In this document: in pieces, positions 1-7,526 of the stretch | Layout of the letters: each line of letters starts with the position of its first letter | Position numbering within the stretch: the stretch's first letter is position 1 | Assembly: GCA_937991645.1 (NCBI GenBank) | Contig: CALKPL010000023.1 | Span: 1 to 50,306 of the forward strand | Length of the DNA: 50,306 nt | Origin: UMGS1783 sp900555065 | GTDB lineage: Bacteria; Bacillota; Clostridia; Oscillospirales; UMGS1783 | Direction: 5' to 3' | Notes under the pieces: generated by a model | Databases searched by the model: none | Told to the model about the DNA's origin: nothing | The model's input: the letters and a program-made list of their open reading frames with translations, nothing else | Position numbers and translations under genes: made by a program

Positions 1-222
1 TGCGGGTGCGGATGCGGGCGCGGGCGTAGGTGCGGGAGCGGGTGCGGATGCGGGCGTGGACGCGGGCGTAGGCGCGGGTGCGGGCGCGGGTGCGGGCGTG
101 GACGCGGGTGCGGGCGTGGACGCGGGTGCGGGCGTGGACGCGGGCGTAGATGCGGGCGTAGGCGCGGGTGCGGGCGTGGACGCGGGTGCGGGCGTGGACG
201 CGGGCGTAGGCGCGGGTGCGGA
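1..222. repeat. G+C-rich minisatellite of 6/12/18-base units
   Basis: The first 222 bases are variants of GCGGGTGCGGGCGTGGAC and related hexamers, all multiples of six. Copy changes would therefore keep the minus-strand reading frame open. It lies inside the Pro/Ala/Ser/Thr-rich coding region and likely varies in length between strains. Confidence 0.85.
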
Positions 223-240
223 ACATTTATCTTGAGACAT
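1..240 (-). CDS. Partial protein with a Pro/Ala/Ser/Thr-rich repeat N-terminus
   Basis: An uninterrupted minus-strand frame runs from an ATG at 240 to the left edge (80 codons). It has an excellent ribosome binding site (AGGAGG, about five bases before the ATG). The protein begins MSQDKCSAP and then is only Pro, Ala, Ser and Thr, built from PAST, PAPAST and PAPAPT units. The DNA is a hexamer-based minisatellite of GCGGGTGCGGGC and GCGTGGACGC type units. Such segments are usually flexible, surface-exposed linkers. The functional domain lies outside the window, so no function is assigned. A promoter lies about 200 bases upstream. The strong start signal and absence of stops argue for a real gene. 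G+C-rich repeats can, however, stay open by chance, so the start signal is the main support. Confidence 0.68.
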   Translation of the reverse strand, partial: MSQDKCSAPAPTPASTPAPASTPAPAPTPASTPASTPAPASTPAPASTPAPAPAPAPTPASTPASAPAPAPTPAPASAPA

Positions 241-435
241 GCTTTTCCTCCTGAACGTCTGTTTATGCAATACAGCGGGCGGCGGCGGGATTCCATCAAA
301 AAGGCGCAGCGGCGCATAACACATGCAAGGAAATGCATCGCTCCGGCGCATGGATACTCGCATTCATTTCGCGCACGGTGCGACGGATACGGAAAGATGA
401 AAAATGCGCCGTTCTGACAAATCGCAAGACAGGCC
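241..435 (-). other. Long 5' leader of the repeat-protein gene
   Basis: About 195 bases lie between the predicted minus-strand transcription start near 435 and the ATG at 240. No known riboswitch core or terminator was recognised in it. Confidence 0.35.
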
Positions 436-441
436 GCCCAA

Positions 442-470
442 ATTATACCATGGGCGAAGCGCATGCGCAA
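442..470 (-). promoter_or_regulatory. Sigma-A-type promoter for the leftward repeat-protein gene
   Basis: On the minus strand TTGCGC (470-465) is 17 bases from a perfect TATAAT (447-442), with TGG just before it (extended -10). It diverges from the promoter at 505-533. Confidence 0.6.
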
Positions 471-504
471 GTCGCGCTGCAATGTGAACGCCTTTACAAA
501 TACT

Positions 505-533
505 TTGACAAAATAAAATTTTTATGCTATGAT
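505..533 (+). promoter_or_regulatory. Consensus sigma-A promoter upstream of the riboswitch
   Basis: TTGACA (505-510), a 17-base spacer and TATGAT (528-533), with an upstream TGC giving an extended -10. Transcription should begin near 540, immediately before the purine aptamer. Confidence 0.85.
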
Positions 534-540
534 GGCATAG

Positions 541-660
541 GAAGTAACCGATATAAATTCATAGTATGGATGAATGTTTCTACCAACTGCCATTCCAGTT
601 GACTATTTGTTGCCCCCGTCAGCGGGCGTACTGTATCGTCATGGATCGAGCAGTTTTTTT
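541..660 (+). promoter_or_regulatory. Purine (guanine-type) riboswitch with probable terminator platform
   Basis: The region folds as a purine aptamer. P1 pairs GTAAC (544-548) and ATA (551-553) with TAT (604-606) and GTTGC (609-613). P2 pairs 557-562 with 570-575 around loop AGTATGG. P3 pairs 584-589 with 596-601 around loop CCATTC. The junction GTTTCTACC (576-584) and GACTA (601-605) carry the conserved core. The C at 603 matches the base that selects guanine over adenine in this family. The UGG in L2 can pair with CCA in L3. P2 and L3 are each one unit shorter than in the xpt aptamer. Downstream, ACTG (630-633) and CAGT (651-654) flank a weak hairpin ending in seven T (654-660), consistent with ligand-induced termination. 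The aptamer starts at the predicted transcription start. Confidence 0.88.
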
Positions 661-688
661 ATGCGCCGATTACAAAGGAGGTTTAAAC

Positions 689-2104
689 ATGCGCTGCGAC
701 ATTGTAATTGTCGGCGCGGGTCCGGCCGGAATTTTCACCGCGCTGGAGCTTGTGCGGAACAAAAGTGAAAAAAGTATCGTGCTCATTGAAAAGGGACAGC
801 CCGTCCAAAAGCGCAGCTGTCCTAAGGGGGCTACGGGGAGATGCGTCAGCTGCAAGCCGTACTGCCATATTACGACGGGTTTTTCCGGTGCGGGAGCGTT
901 TTCGGACGGGAAACTTTCTCTGAGCCCGGACGTGGGCGGCGAACTTCCCGAGCTGCTCGGCGAGCAGACGGTGCAGACGCTGATCGACTACACCGACTCT
1001 ATCTACCTTGAATTCGGCGCGGACCGGCATGTGGAAGGCGTCGGCAACGATGAAAAGGTCAAGGAAATACGCAAACGGGCCATTCAGGCAGGGTTGAGGC
1101 TTGTCGACTGCCCGATCCGACACCTGGGTACGGAAAAAGCGCAGCAGATATACCTTGCCATTCAAAACTTTTTGCTGGACAACGGCGTACAGATCCTGTT
1201 CGGGCATGCGTGTGAAAATCTCCTGCTCGACGGCGACCATTGCCGCGGCGTACTTGTCAGAAAAGTTGGCAAGCCGGACGAACGCTTGGAAATACTCGCC
1301 GGCGCGACGGTGATCGCGACCGGGCGCAGGGGCGCAGACTGGCTTGAACAGCTGTGCGAGGAGCACGACATTGCTCACCAGCCGGGGACGGTGGATATCG
1401 GCGTACGCGTGGAAGTCAGAAATGAAATTATGGAGTACGTAAACAATGTGCTGTATGAATCCAAGCTCATTGGGTACCCGAAGCCCTTCAAGAATAAAGT
1501 GCGTACCTTCTGCCAAAACCCCGGCGGGTTTGTCAGCCAGGAAAACTATGACAACGACCTCGCCGTTGTCAACGGGCACTCGTACAAGGATATGAAATCC
1601 AGCAATACCAACCTTGCTATTCTGTGTTCGCACAATTTCAACGAACCGTTTAATCAGCCCATTGCCTATGCGCAGAAGGTCGGAGAACTGACCAACATGC
1701 TCGGTGCGGGACAGATTCTCGTACAGCGTTACGGGGATATTCTCGACGGGAAACGGACCTGGCCGAAAGAACTGAGCCGGTCGAACGTCAAACCCTCGCT
1801 GCCCGACGCTGTAGCGGGGGATATAACGGCGGCCATGCCCTACCGTGCCATGCTGAATATTATCAACTTTATGCAGGCGGTAGACCATGTCGTGCCTGGA
1901 TTTGCCGCTACGGAAACGCTCCTGTACTCGCCTGAACTGAAATTTTACAGCAACCGGATTAAGATGGACACGGAACTTGTAACCAATATAGACAGTCTGT
2001 TTTGTCTGGGCGATTCGAGCGGATGGACGCGCGGGTTGATGATGGCTTCCGTCATGGGCGTACACATGGGAAGAAAACTAGCACAGGTGCAAAACAAGGG
2101 TTGA
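689..2104 (+). CDS. FAD-dependent dehydrogenase, COG2509 family
   Basis: A 471-residue flavoprotein of the NAD(FAD)-utilising dehydrogenase family COG2509. The N-terminus has the Rossmann FAD-binding motif IVIVGAGPAGIF (residues 5-16). A Cys-rich stretch follows at about residues 42-58, then a second dinucleotide-type segment (ATVIATGRRGADW). Near the C-terminus is FCLGDSSGWTRGLM, typical of the flavin-contacting end of such oxidoreductases. The substrate is not known for this family. The frame extends upstream to 566, but that part is riboswitch RNA. The start at 689 has AAAGGAGG just upstream and begins MRCDIVIV. The preceding guanine-type riboswitch suggests expression responds to purine levels. 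It is transcribed alone, with a terminator at 2151-2178. Confidence 0.88.
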   Translation: MRCDIVIVGAGPAGIFTALELVRNKSEKSIVLIEKGQPVQKRSCPKGATGRCVSCKPYCHITTGFSGAGAFSDGKLSLSPDVGGELPELLGEQTVQTLIDYTDSIYLEFGADRHVEGVGNDEKVKEIRKRAIQAGLRLVDCPIRHLGTEKAQQIYLAIQNFLLDNGVQILFGHACENLLLDGDHCRGVLVRKVGKPDERLEILAGATVIATGRRGADWLEQLCEEHDIAHQPGTVDIGVRVEVRNEIMEYVNNVLYESKLIGYPKPFKNKVRTFCQNPGGFVSQENYDNDLAVVNGHSYKDMKSSNTNLAILCSHNFNEPFNQPIAYAQKVGELTNMLGAGQILVQRYGDILDGKRTWPKELSRSNVKPSLPDAVAGDITAAMPYRAMLNIINFMQAVDHVVPGFAATETLLYSPELKFYSNRIKMDTELVTNIDSLFCLGDSSGWTRGLMMASVMGVHMGRKLAQVQNKG

Positions 2105-2150
2105 GCCGCCGCTTATAATAAATACGGCGTTTTGTTTTATAAAATAGAAA

Positions 2151-2178
2151 AAAGGTGCGGATTCCGCACCTTTTTATT
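2151..2178 (+). terminator. Rho-independent terminator of the COG2509 gene
   Basis: GGTGCGG (2154-2160), a three-base loop and CCGCACC (2164-2170), followed by TTTTTATTATT. Confidence 0.9.
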
Positions 2179-2310
2179 ATTCTGATCCGGCTTGTGCCGG
2201 GTTCGTTTTCCAAACTGGCTCAAGTAACGGCCAGAGAGAATAGACGCATCGCTCTTATTTCATTGTGGATTTTACGCACAGACCGTTTTTTAGATTGCAC
2301 GGCGCCGGAC

Positions 2311-2341
2311 AAAAAAAGAAGGGGGTCGTTTTGACCCCCTT
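2311..2341 (-). terminator. Terminator of the small-peptide transcript
   Basis: AAGGGGGTC (2319-2327) pairs with GACCCCCTT (2333-2341). Read leftward the hairpin is followed by CTTTTTTT, so it ends minus-strand transcription coming from the promoter at 2780-2808. Confidence 0.88.
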
Positions 2342-2610
2342 ATGAGAATTTTCATTCGTTTTTTGTTTCGCTATATAGCTTCCGTACTATATATGAAACG
2401 GAGACTTTTCAAAGGACTCTAAGCTATTTGCCGGAATTCTTTACGGCAACCCTGCCGCAACATGACTCGTTTCATAAACTCAAAACAAAATAACTAAGTG
2501 AAAATATTCCTCACCTTTCATTATGAATTCATGCTCTGAAGTTCATAAACTGTACAAGGGACCATACCTCTTTCATGAATTTTACCGCATCCCCGCCACT
2601 ATGCGGGGAA
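2342..2610 (-). other. Unassigned 3' part of the small-peptide transcript
   Basis: About 270 bases lie between the 36-codon ORF and its terminator. They contain a short hairpin just past the stop (CCCCGC 2590-2595 with GCGGGG 2602-2607) and minus-strand mini-ORFs of 13 to 18 codons without convincing ribosome sites. No tmRNA, RNase P or 6S RNA signature was seen. The part could be an untranslated RNA element or unrecognised short peptides. Confidence 0.35.
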
Positions 2611-2721
2611 TTAGTAAGGCTCTTTCATTACGCCCTTTTGCTGGGGTTCAACGATAGCCCACGTACAGGACTGGGCGCTTGAATTTTTCCTGCCGGGGCA
2701 AGAAACAATTTCAAATTTCAT
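2611..2721 (-). CDS. 36-residue peptide of unknown function
   Basis: The ATG at 2721 follows GAGGTGGTTCAT, a good ribosome site. The peptide starts MKFEIVSCPGRK, ends VMKEPY, and has two cysteines (residues 8 and 19) with a Trp at 21. It has no obvious signal peptide or membrane segment. A longer frame begins at 2808, but that is inside the -35 box, so the shorter start is favoured. It is the only ORF with a good start in a unit that has a consensus promoter and a strong terminator. Possibilities include a secreted or modified peptide, a small regulatory protein or a leader peptide. No processing or transport genes adjoin it, so none of these is supported over the others. I do not recognise the family. 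Confidence 0.6.
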   Translation of the reverse strand: MKFEIVSCPGRKNSSAQSCTWAIVEPQQKGVMKEPY

Positions 2722-2779
2722 ATGAACCACCTCACTTTGATGACTTAGAGTTTTGTTCCTTCTCCTCATCTCCGCTTTT

Positions 2780-2808
2780 AGTATAGCAGAGGAAGCTGCC
2801 GCTGTCAA
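2780..2808 (-). promoter_or_regulatory. Near-consensus promoter for the 36-residue peptide
   Basis: On the minus strand TTGACA (2808-2803), exactly 17 bases, then TATACT (2785-2780). Predicted start near 2773, about 50 bases before the ATG. The adjacent stretch 2809-2988 is AT-rich and I see no gene in it. Confidence 0.85.
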
Positions 2809-2988
2809 GACTTTTCTATGAAAAAATTGTGAAAAATATTAATATATTTCTTAGACATACAGTGTGCTTGTTTATTTTGACGCTTTCATAAAATTTCACT
2901 CTGTGGACAAATGGTTTTTATTGCTCCCGTTTCTGCAATCAAAACAAGTGATGTATTTGACTGCAAATGATCTGTGTTTTGGCGAAAC

Positions 2989-3015
2989 AAAAAAAGCAGG
3001 CCGCTTTCGGCCTGC
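2989..3015 (-). terminator. Terminator of the metallophosphoesterase gene
   Basis: GCAGGCCG (2996-3003), loop CTTT, CGGCCTGC (3008-3015). On the minus strand it is followed by seven T. Confidence 0.9.
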
Positions 3016-3026
3016 CAGAAGTTTGT

Positions 3027-3716
3027 TCAGTCTATGCGCACCGGCTTGAAATCGACCACATCGGCTGATGCGATCCGGTAAGTTACGCCGTACTTTTCCC
3101 CGAGAAACGCGCGCCCCAGCCCGCCGGAGTGGATATGGCCATAGTAGCATCGGCGCACGCCGTACTCACGGATGATATCCAGCATCTCATCTCCCCTGCT
3201 CCGCTCGCTTACGGGCGGATAGTGGATAAATACAACGGATTCTCCGCCAAGAACGGCGGCATGGTCGAGGCTTGCGCGCAGGCGGCCGGCCTCCCGGCGG
3301 CGGATTTTTTCATCGTGGCCCGTAGCGGAAAAAATGTCCCAGCCGCGCGTACCGCATACGGATATATCACCGACGCGATACGCATTGTTGAATAAAAATG
3401 AAATTGTTTCCAGGTGATTCTGCGCCAGAAACGCCTCGAGTTTCGTCAGCGTGCCCCACCAGTAGTCATGATTGCCCTTGATTATGATCTTACGGCCCGG
3501 CAGGGATTCAAGCAACGCAAAATCAGGCAGGAGCTGCTCAAAAGTCTGCGCCCAGGAAATGTCTCCGATCAAAACGACCGTATCTTCCGGCGAAACCGCT
3601 TCATACCAGCCGTCTTTTATTTTTTCCACGTAATTCTTCCACTTGCCGCCGAATACGTCCATAGGCTTATCGCTGCCTAGAGACAAATGCAGATCGGCAA
3701 TAGCGAAGAGCGACAT
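3027..3716 (-). CDS. Calcineurin-like metallophosphoesterase
   Basis: A 229-residue cytosolic phosphoesterase of the predicted phosphohydrolase type (COG1768-like). The dinuclear metal motifs appear in order: ADLHLSLG near the N-terminus (D-x-H), GDISWAQ at about residue 52, GNHDYWW at about 82, and late histidines VFIHYPP and YYGHIHSGG. All metal ligands of the family appear present. The physiological substrate is unknown. The start at 3716 has GGAG seven bases upstream. It is monocistronic, ending at its own terminator, and is divergent from the DUF1540 gene. Confidence 0.85.
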   Translation of the reverse strand: MSLFAIADLHLSLGSDKPMDVFGGKWKNYVEKIKDGWYEAVSPEDTVVLIGDISWAQTFEQLLPDFALLESLPGRKIIIKGNHDYWWGTLTKLEAFLAQNHLETISFLFNNAYRVGDISVCGTRGWDIFSATGHDEKIRRREAGRLRASLDHAAVLGGESVVFIHYPPVSERSRGDEMLDIIREYGVRRCYYGHIHSGGLGRAFLGEKYGVTYRIASADVVDFKPVRID

Positions 3717-3808
3717 GCCACCACTCCGATCAATAAAATTGGTTAAAAATTGAATGTTTATTGCGCCTGTTCCGGTAAAACTATAAAGGAAAGGAAGTGA
3801 ATTATAGT

Positions 3809-3973
3809 ATGGAAAAACAGAATAAACGCATAGAAGGCATTTCCTGTGATGTTCACAACTGCCGTTACCATGACGGACGCAGCAAATGTCTGGCGGGCAG
3901 CATCAACGTTGGACCGAGCTATGCCAGCTCCAGCGCCGATACAGTCTGCGCGACCTTTAAGCCGCAGTCATAA
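3809..3973 (+). CDS. DUF1540 domain protein
   Basis: A 54-residue protein with the four-cysteine DUF1540 pattern: ISCDVHNCRYH, then KCLAGSINVGP, then DTVCATF near the C-terminus. This spacing of Cys residues is diagnostic and suggests metal binding. DUF1540 proteins are small and common in spore-forming Clostridia; their role is not established. The ATG at 3809 has an AAAGGAAG-type ribosome site. The gene stands alone between a divergent phosphoesterase gene and a strong terminator. Confidence 0.9.
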   Translation: MEKQNKRIEGISCDVHNCRYHDGRSKCLAGSINVGPSYASSSADTVCATFKPQS

Positions 3974-3986
3974 ATACTTCCGATCC

Positions 3987-4019
3987 GCAAGCGTACAGTT
4001 CGCTGTACGCTTGCTTTTT
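3987..4019 (+). terminator. Strong UUCG-loop terminator after the DUF1540 gene
   Basis: A perfect 12-base stem (3987-3998 with 4003-4014) is closed by a TTCG tetraloop and followed by TTTTT. Confidence 0.95.
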
Positions 4020-4029
4020 GCAGTTATGA

Positions 4030-5520
4030 TTAAATATGCAAAAAGGCGTACAGGGCCTGACGCATACGGTCTTTGGAGCAGGTTTCAGGGAACCGGACCG
4101 GTTTTGACTGCAAATGGCGAAGCTGCGGCGGGCAGGGCATGCCGGACAGCTCGACAAGACGGTCCAGCTGCTTAAACTCGTCCGCTTCCTCCGCCTCTCC
4201 CAGCGCGGACAGGACGCTCGCCGCAAACTTATACGGCGATGCGGTCGAAGCGATCAGCGCAGGCACGCCGTCCGCTGCTGCGGCGGCATAATCTGCGTAT
4301 ACCTGGACGGCGACCGCCGTGTGCGGGTCGCATACATAGCCGCTGCGCTCGAATTCCCGGCGTATGGCGGATCTGGTACGCGCATCGTCGCAGAAACCGC
4401 CGGCAAACAGGCTGCCAAGCGCCTGTTTCGCGCCGTCGGATATCTCATACACGCCGTCCGCCGAGAGCGCCGTCATGCAGCGGCGCACCTCAGCCGTGTC
4501 TTCGCCGCACAGGTAATAGAGCATGCGTTCGAGGTTGCTGGAGATGAGGATATCCATAGACGGGGAGATGGTTGTATAAAAATCTCTGCGTCGGTCGTAC
4601 ACACCGGTCCTGATAAAGTCGGTCAGAACGTCGTTTGCATTGGAGGCGCACACAAACCTGCGCACCGGCAGGCCCATGCGGCGCGCAAAATAGGCCGCGA
4701 GGATATTGCCGAAATTGCCGGTGGGCACGACGATATCCACCTCGTCGCCAAGCGAAATGCGGCCGGCGCGGCAGAGCTTACAGTAGCCGTCGATATAATA
4801 TACGATCTGCGGGACGAGACGGCCCCAGTTGATGGAGTTGGCCGAGGACAGGAAACAGTTTTTGCCGAGCAGGTCCTTCTGTACGTCCGGATCTGCAAAT
4901 ATGGCTTTGACACCGGTCTGCGCATCGTCAAAGTTGCCCTCAATGCCGACGGAGCAGACATTGGCGCCGTCCTGTGTAATCATCTGCAGTTTCTGGATGT
5001 TGCTGACCCCGTCCTGGGGATAGAACACCATGATCTTGCTTCCGTCCACGTCGCAGAAGCCCTCCAGCGCGGCCTTGCCCGTATCGCCCGAAGTGGCGAC
5101 CAGAATAACGGCCGTCTTTTCCTCGCCGTTTTTGCGCATGGAGGCGAGCAGCAGGTGCGGCAGGATTTGCAGCGCGACGTCTTTAAACGCGCAGGTCGGC
5201 CCGTGCCACAGCTCGAGCAGGTAACGGCCGCCGTCCAGCGCATGCAGGGGCACGGTGTCGTCACCGCCGAATTTGCCGGCGGCGTAGGCCTTGTCCACGC
5301 AGGATGCGATCTCCTGTTCGGTAAAATCGGTCAGGAACATGCCGAGCACGAGTTTCGCCTTCTGCCTGTAATCGTACTCGATGCAGTCCTGAAGCTGAGA
5401 CCGGGTAAGCGCCGGGATTTCCGATGGAATATACAGGCCGCCGTCGGGAGCCAGGCCCTGCATAATCGCCACCGAGGCGGGGACGGGTTCGCTCTTGCCG
5501 CGCGTGCTGATGTACATCAT
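4030..5520 (-). CDS. thrC: Threonine synthase
   Basis: Converts O-phosphohomoserine to threonine using pyridoxal phosphate, the last step of threonine synthesis. The 496-residue protein begins MMYISTRGK, as usual for this family. The PLP-binding lysine is in HGPTCAFKDVALQ (Lys-113). VATSGDTGKAAL and the phosphate-binding PTGNFGNILAAYFA follow. The length fits the longer class of bacterial threonine synthases. An upstream in-frame ATG at 5532 sits on the ribosome site itself, so the start at 5520 (AAAGGA about 11 bases upstream) is preferred. The gene is monocistronic, and no threonine attenuator was seen in the 80-base leader. Confidence 0.95.
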   Translation of the reverse strand: MMYISTRGKSEPVPASVAIMQGLAPDGGLYIPSEIPALTRSQLQDCIEYDYRQKAKLVLGMFLTDFTEQEIASCVDKAYAAGKFGGDDTVPLHALDGGRYLLELWHGPTCAFKDVALQILPHLLLASMRKNGEEKTAVILVATSGDTGKAALEGFCDVDGSKIMVFYPQDGVSNIQKLQMITQDGANVCSVGIEGNFDDAQTGVKAIFADPDVQKDLLGKNCFLSSANSINWGRLVPQIVYYIDGYCKLCRAGRISLGDEVDIVVPTGNFGNILAAYFARRMGLPVRRFVCASNANDVLTDFIRTGVYDRRRDFYTTISPSMDILISSNLERMLYYLCGEDTAEVRRCMTALSADGVYEISDGAKQALGSLFAGGFCDDARTRSAIRREFERSGYVCDPHTAVAVQVYADYAAAAADGVPALIASTASPYKFAASVLSALGEAEEADEFKQLDRLVELSGMPCPPQLRHLQSKPVRFPETCSKDRMRQALYAFLHI

Positions 5521-5615
5521 AGTTCTTCTCATCCTTTATATTGATCTTTCGTATTGTTTCCCTTATCACTCTTGGTGTGAAAACCCAGTTCTAAAAAGCA
5601 AAGGTTACAGCCGGT

Positions 5616-6542
5616 TTATAAAAACCGCTCAAAAAAGCGAAGCGCATTGTTAAAAAACAGATCGTCGATCAGCGTTTGGGAATAGCCCTCGCGCTGCAGC
5701 AGAGCGTACAGCGCGCCCATGCTCTCCAGGCCGCGCACGCCGTCCGGAAGCATATCCACGCCGTCAAAATCGCAGCCGAGGCAGACCTGTTTCTCCCCGC
5801 CCAGCGCCAGTACGCGGTCCAGGTGCGCAAGCACGTCCGCCGCGCGCGACTTTCCTTCGCAGAGAAAGGGCGGATACAGGTTCAGGCCCAGAACTCCGCC
5901 GCGGCGAAAGAGCTCGGTCGCCTGCCAGTCGGCAAGATTGCGCTCGTGCGGGCAAACGGCGGTGAGATTGGAGTGCGAACACAGAAATACGCCGTCGTAT
6001 TGCGTGCATACATCAAAAAAGCTCTCGGCGCACATGTGGGACAGGTCCGGCAACATGCCGAGCGTGCGCATCCGATGCAGTGCGTCCCGCCCGAACCGGG
6101 TGAGCCGGCCGTGGCCGGGCTGACCGCAGGCAAGCTCGTTTTCGCCGTTCCAGGTCAGCGTCACAATACGCACGCCAAGATCGTAAAAGCGGTCGATATT
6201 CCCATATGTACCGTCGAACACGCCGCCGCCCTCCACCGCCAGAAGGGCTGCCACCCGGCCTGAAGACAGGGACGCCTGGATTTCTGCAGCGCTGCGGCAC
6301 AGGCGGATCGCCTCTGCATTTGCAGACACGTTTTGAAAAAAACGGCTGAGGATGCGCATGGCCCGGACATAGCGGGAGGCGCCGCGCTCCGTGTCCTCTG
6401 TACAGACGGCAAAAACCTGCAGCGCGCCGCCGTATGCGCGCAGCTTTTCAAGGTTTACATGGAGGTCTTGCGCGTGAAGGTCGACGCCCAGCTCGTACAG
6501 CCTGGCGGCAGTGTCACAGTGCAGATCGGCCAGTGAAAACAT
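5616..6542 (-). CDS. Membrane-dipeptidase-type (M19) peptidase
   Basis: A 308-residue zinc dipeptidase of the renal dipeptidase family, which hydrolyses dipeptides, often with D-amino acids. Metal and active-site motifs are in order: LADLHCDTA at the N-terminus (H-x-D), AVEGGGVFDG (bridging Glu), DLSHM, FLCSHSNL, and GCDFDGVDML. No signal peptide is visible, so it is probably cytosolic. The frame extends far upstream, but the true start is the ATG at 6542, immediately after the yraN stop (TAAAATG), which implies translational coupling. It is the last gene of the rplS operon. Confidence 0.88.
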   Translation of the reverse strand: MFSLADLHCDTAARLYELGVDLHAQDLHVNLEKLRAYGGALQVFAVCTEDTERGASRYVRAMRILSRFFQNVSANAEAIRLCRSAAEIQASLSSGRVAALLAVEGGGVFDGTYGNIDRFYDLGVRIVTLTWNGENELACGQPGHGRLTRFGRDALHRMRTLGMLPDLSHMCAESFFDVCTQYDGVFLCSHSNLTAVCPHERNLADWQATELFRRGGVLGLNLYPPFLCEGKSRAADVLAHLDRVLALGGEKQVCLGCDFDGVDMLPDGVRGLESMGALYALLQREGYSQTLIDDLFFNNALRFFERFL

Positions 6543-6543
6543 T

Positions 6544-6903
6544 TTACCACGCCCCAAACGCGTTGTCGAGGATGGTCCAGTCCGCAACCCGGCCGCCGTG
6601 CAGCATGAGCTCCACCACGTCGAACCGCGGCTGTTTTTGGCTCGGATTCTGCATGAGATAGTGCTCGGCGCTGCGGATGATCCGCCGCTGCTTCTGCGGC
6701 GTGACCGCCTCGCGGGGAAGATAGGCGCTCGACAGGTCCCGCGCCTTGACTTCCGCAAAGACAATATATTCGGCGTTTTCGCAGATGATGTCTATTTCCC
6801 CGAAGCGGCAGGCGTAGTTGCAGGCGGCGACGGCGTATCCGGCCTTTCTGTAGAGCGCCGCGGCGAATCGCTCGCCGGCGGCGCCGACGTCGCGCCGGGT
6901 CAT
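6544..6903 (-). CDS. yraN: YraN/UPF0102 family endonuclease-like protein
   Basis: A 119-residue protein of the UPF0102 group, a restriction-endonuclease-like fold. Core residues are AGERFAAALYRKAGY, then RFGEIDIICE (catalytic-type Glu and Asp) and IVFAEVKAR (E-x-K). Its precise role is uncertain; a link to DNA repair or transformation has been proposed for the family. The ATG at 6903 overlaps the rnhB stop as ATGA, the usual rnhB-yraN coupling. The longer frame to 6954 lies inside rnhB and is not used. Confidence 0.9.
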   Translation of the reverse strand: MTRRDVGAAGERFAAALYRKAGYAVAACNYACRFGEIDIICENAEYIVFAEVKARDLSSAYLPREAVTPQKQRRIIRSAEHYLMQNPSQKQPRFDVVELMLHGGRVADWTILDNAFGAW

Positions 6904-7526
6904 GCGGAATCGCCCAGGATCTTGCGCAGAAAACTGCGCCGGTATATCTCGCACGGACCGTATGCACGCAGCAACCGGATGTGCTCGGCGGTGGGATAGC
7001 CCTTGTGCGTTTCCAGCCGGTACATGGGATATTGCTCGGCAAGCCTGCGCATGAGGCGGTCGCGGCTGACCTTGGCGAGAACCGATGCGGCGGCGACGCT
7101 CATGCTTTTGCCGTCGCCTTTGACGATACAGAGGGCGTTATAATCGATCCCCTTTTTGCAGTTGCCGTCGATCAGGGCGATATCAGGCGCGGGCGAGAGC
7201 TGCGATATGGCCCGGTTCATGGCGAGCATAGTTGCGTTGAGAATATTATACGCGTCGATTTCCTCGGGCGACGCATAGGCCACGCCGTAACTTATGCAGG
7301 ACGCGCATATCTCGCCGTACAGCTTTTCCCGCTTTGACTCCGACAGCTTTTTCGAGTCGTTCAGGCCCTGGATAGACAGCCCGGACGGAAGGATTACAGC
7401 GGCGGCACAGACGGGCCCGCACAGCGGGCCGCGCCCGGCTTCGTCCACGCCGCATACGACCGCATGGCCTTCGGCATGGCACTGATCCTCATACGCATAA
7501 TCAGGGCATGGTTTCGGCGTCTGCAT
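6900..7526 (-). CDS. rnhB: Ribonuclease HII
   Basis: Degrades the RNA strand of RNA/DNA hybrids and incises at misincorporated ribonucleotides. The 208-residue protein has the RNase HII signature GVDEAGRGPLCGPV (catalytic Asp-28 and Glu-29), LNDSKKLSESKRE, and a further active-site Asp in ALIDGNCKKG. The start at 7526 follows GGGAGG and overlaps the end of ylqF by 26 bases. The upstream extension of the frame has no family similarity. The order ylqF-rnhB-yraN is conserved in Firmicutes. Confidence 0.94.
   Translation of the reverse strand: MQTPKPCPDYAYEDQCHAEGHAVVCGVDEAGRGPLCGPVCAAAVILPSGLSIQGLNDSKKLSESKREKLYGEICASCISYGVAYASPEEIDAYNILNATMLAMNRAISQLSPAPDIALIDGNCKKGIDYNALCIVKGDGKSMSVAAASVLAKVSRDRLMRRLAEQYPMYRLETHKGYPTAEHIRLLRAYGPCEIYRRSFLRKILGDSA

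Noticed and set aside
1..222. Possible CRISPR or direct-repeat array
   Set aside because: Units are short contiguous hexamer multiples with no unique spacers; the region reads as coding minisatellite.
566..688. 41-residue N-terminal extension of the COG2509 protein
   Set aside because: This stretch is riboswitch and terminator RNA; AAAGGAGG and the family N-terminus place the start at 689.
683..2065. A 460-codon open frame on the minus strand opposite the COG2509 gene
   Set aside because: It is the mirror of a well-supported flavoprotein gene, has no ribosome site and no family motifs; long antisense frames are common in this G+C-rich DNA.
2590..2607. Hairpin just after the 36-codon ORF as its terminator
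   Set aside because: No T-run follows on the minus strand; the hairpin at 2319-2341 with seven T is the convincing terminator.
2311..2808. tmRNA, RNase P RNA or 6S RNA in the small transcription unit
   Set aside because: None of the conserved cores (tag reading frame with tRNA-like ends, GAGGAAAGUCC, long 6S bubble) could be found.
4114..5544. A 476-codon plus-strand frame opposite thrC
   Set aside because: A shadow of threonine synthase with no start signal or recognisable domain.
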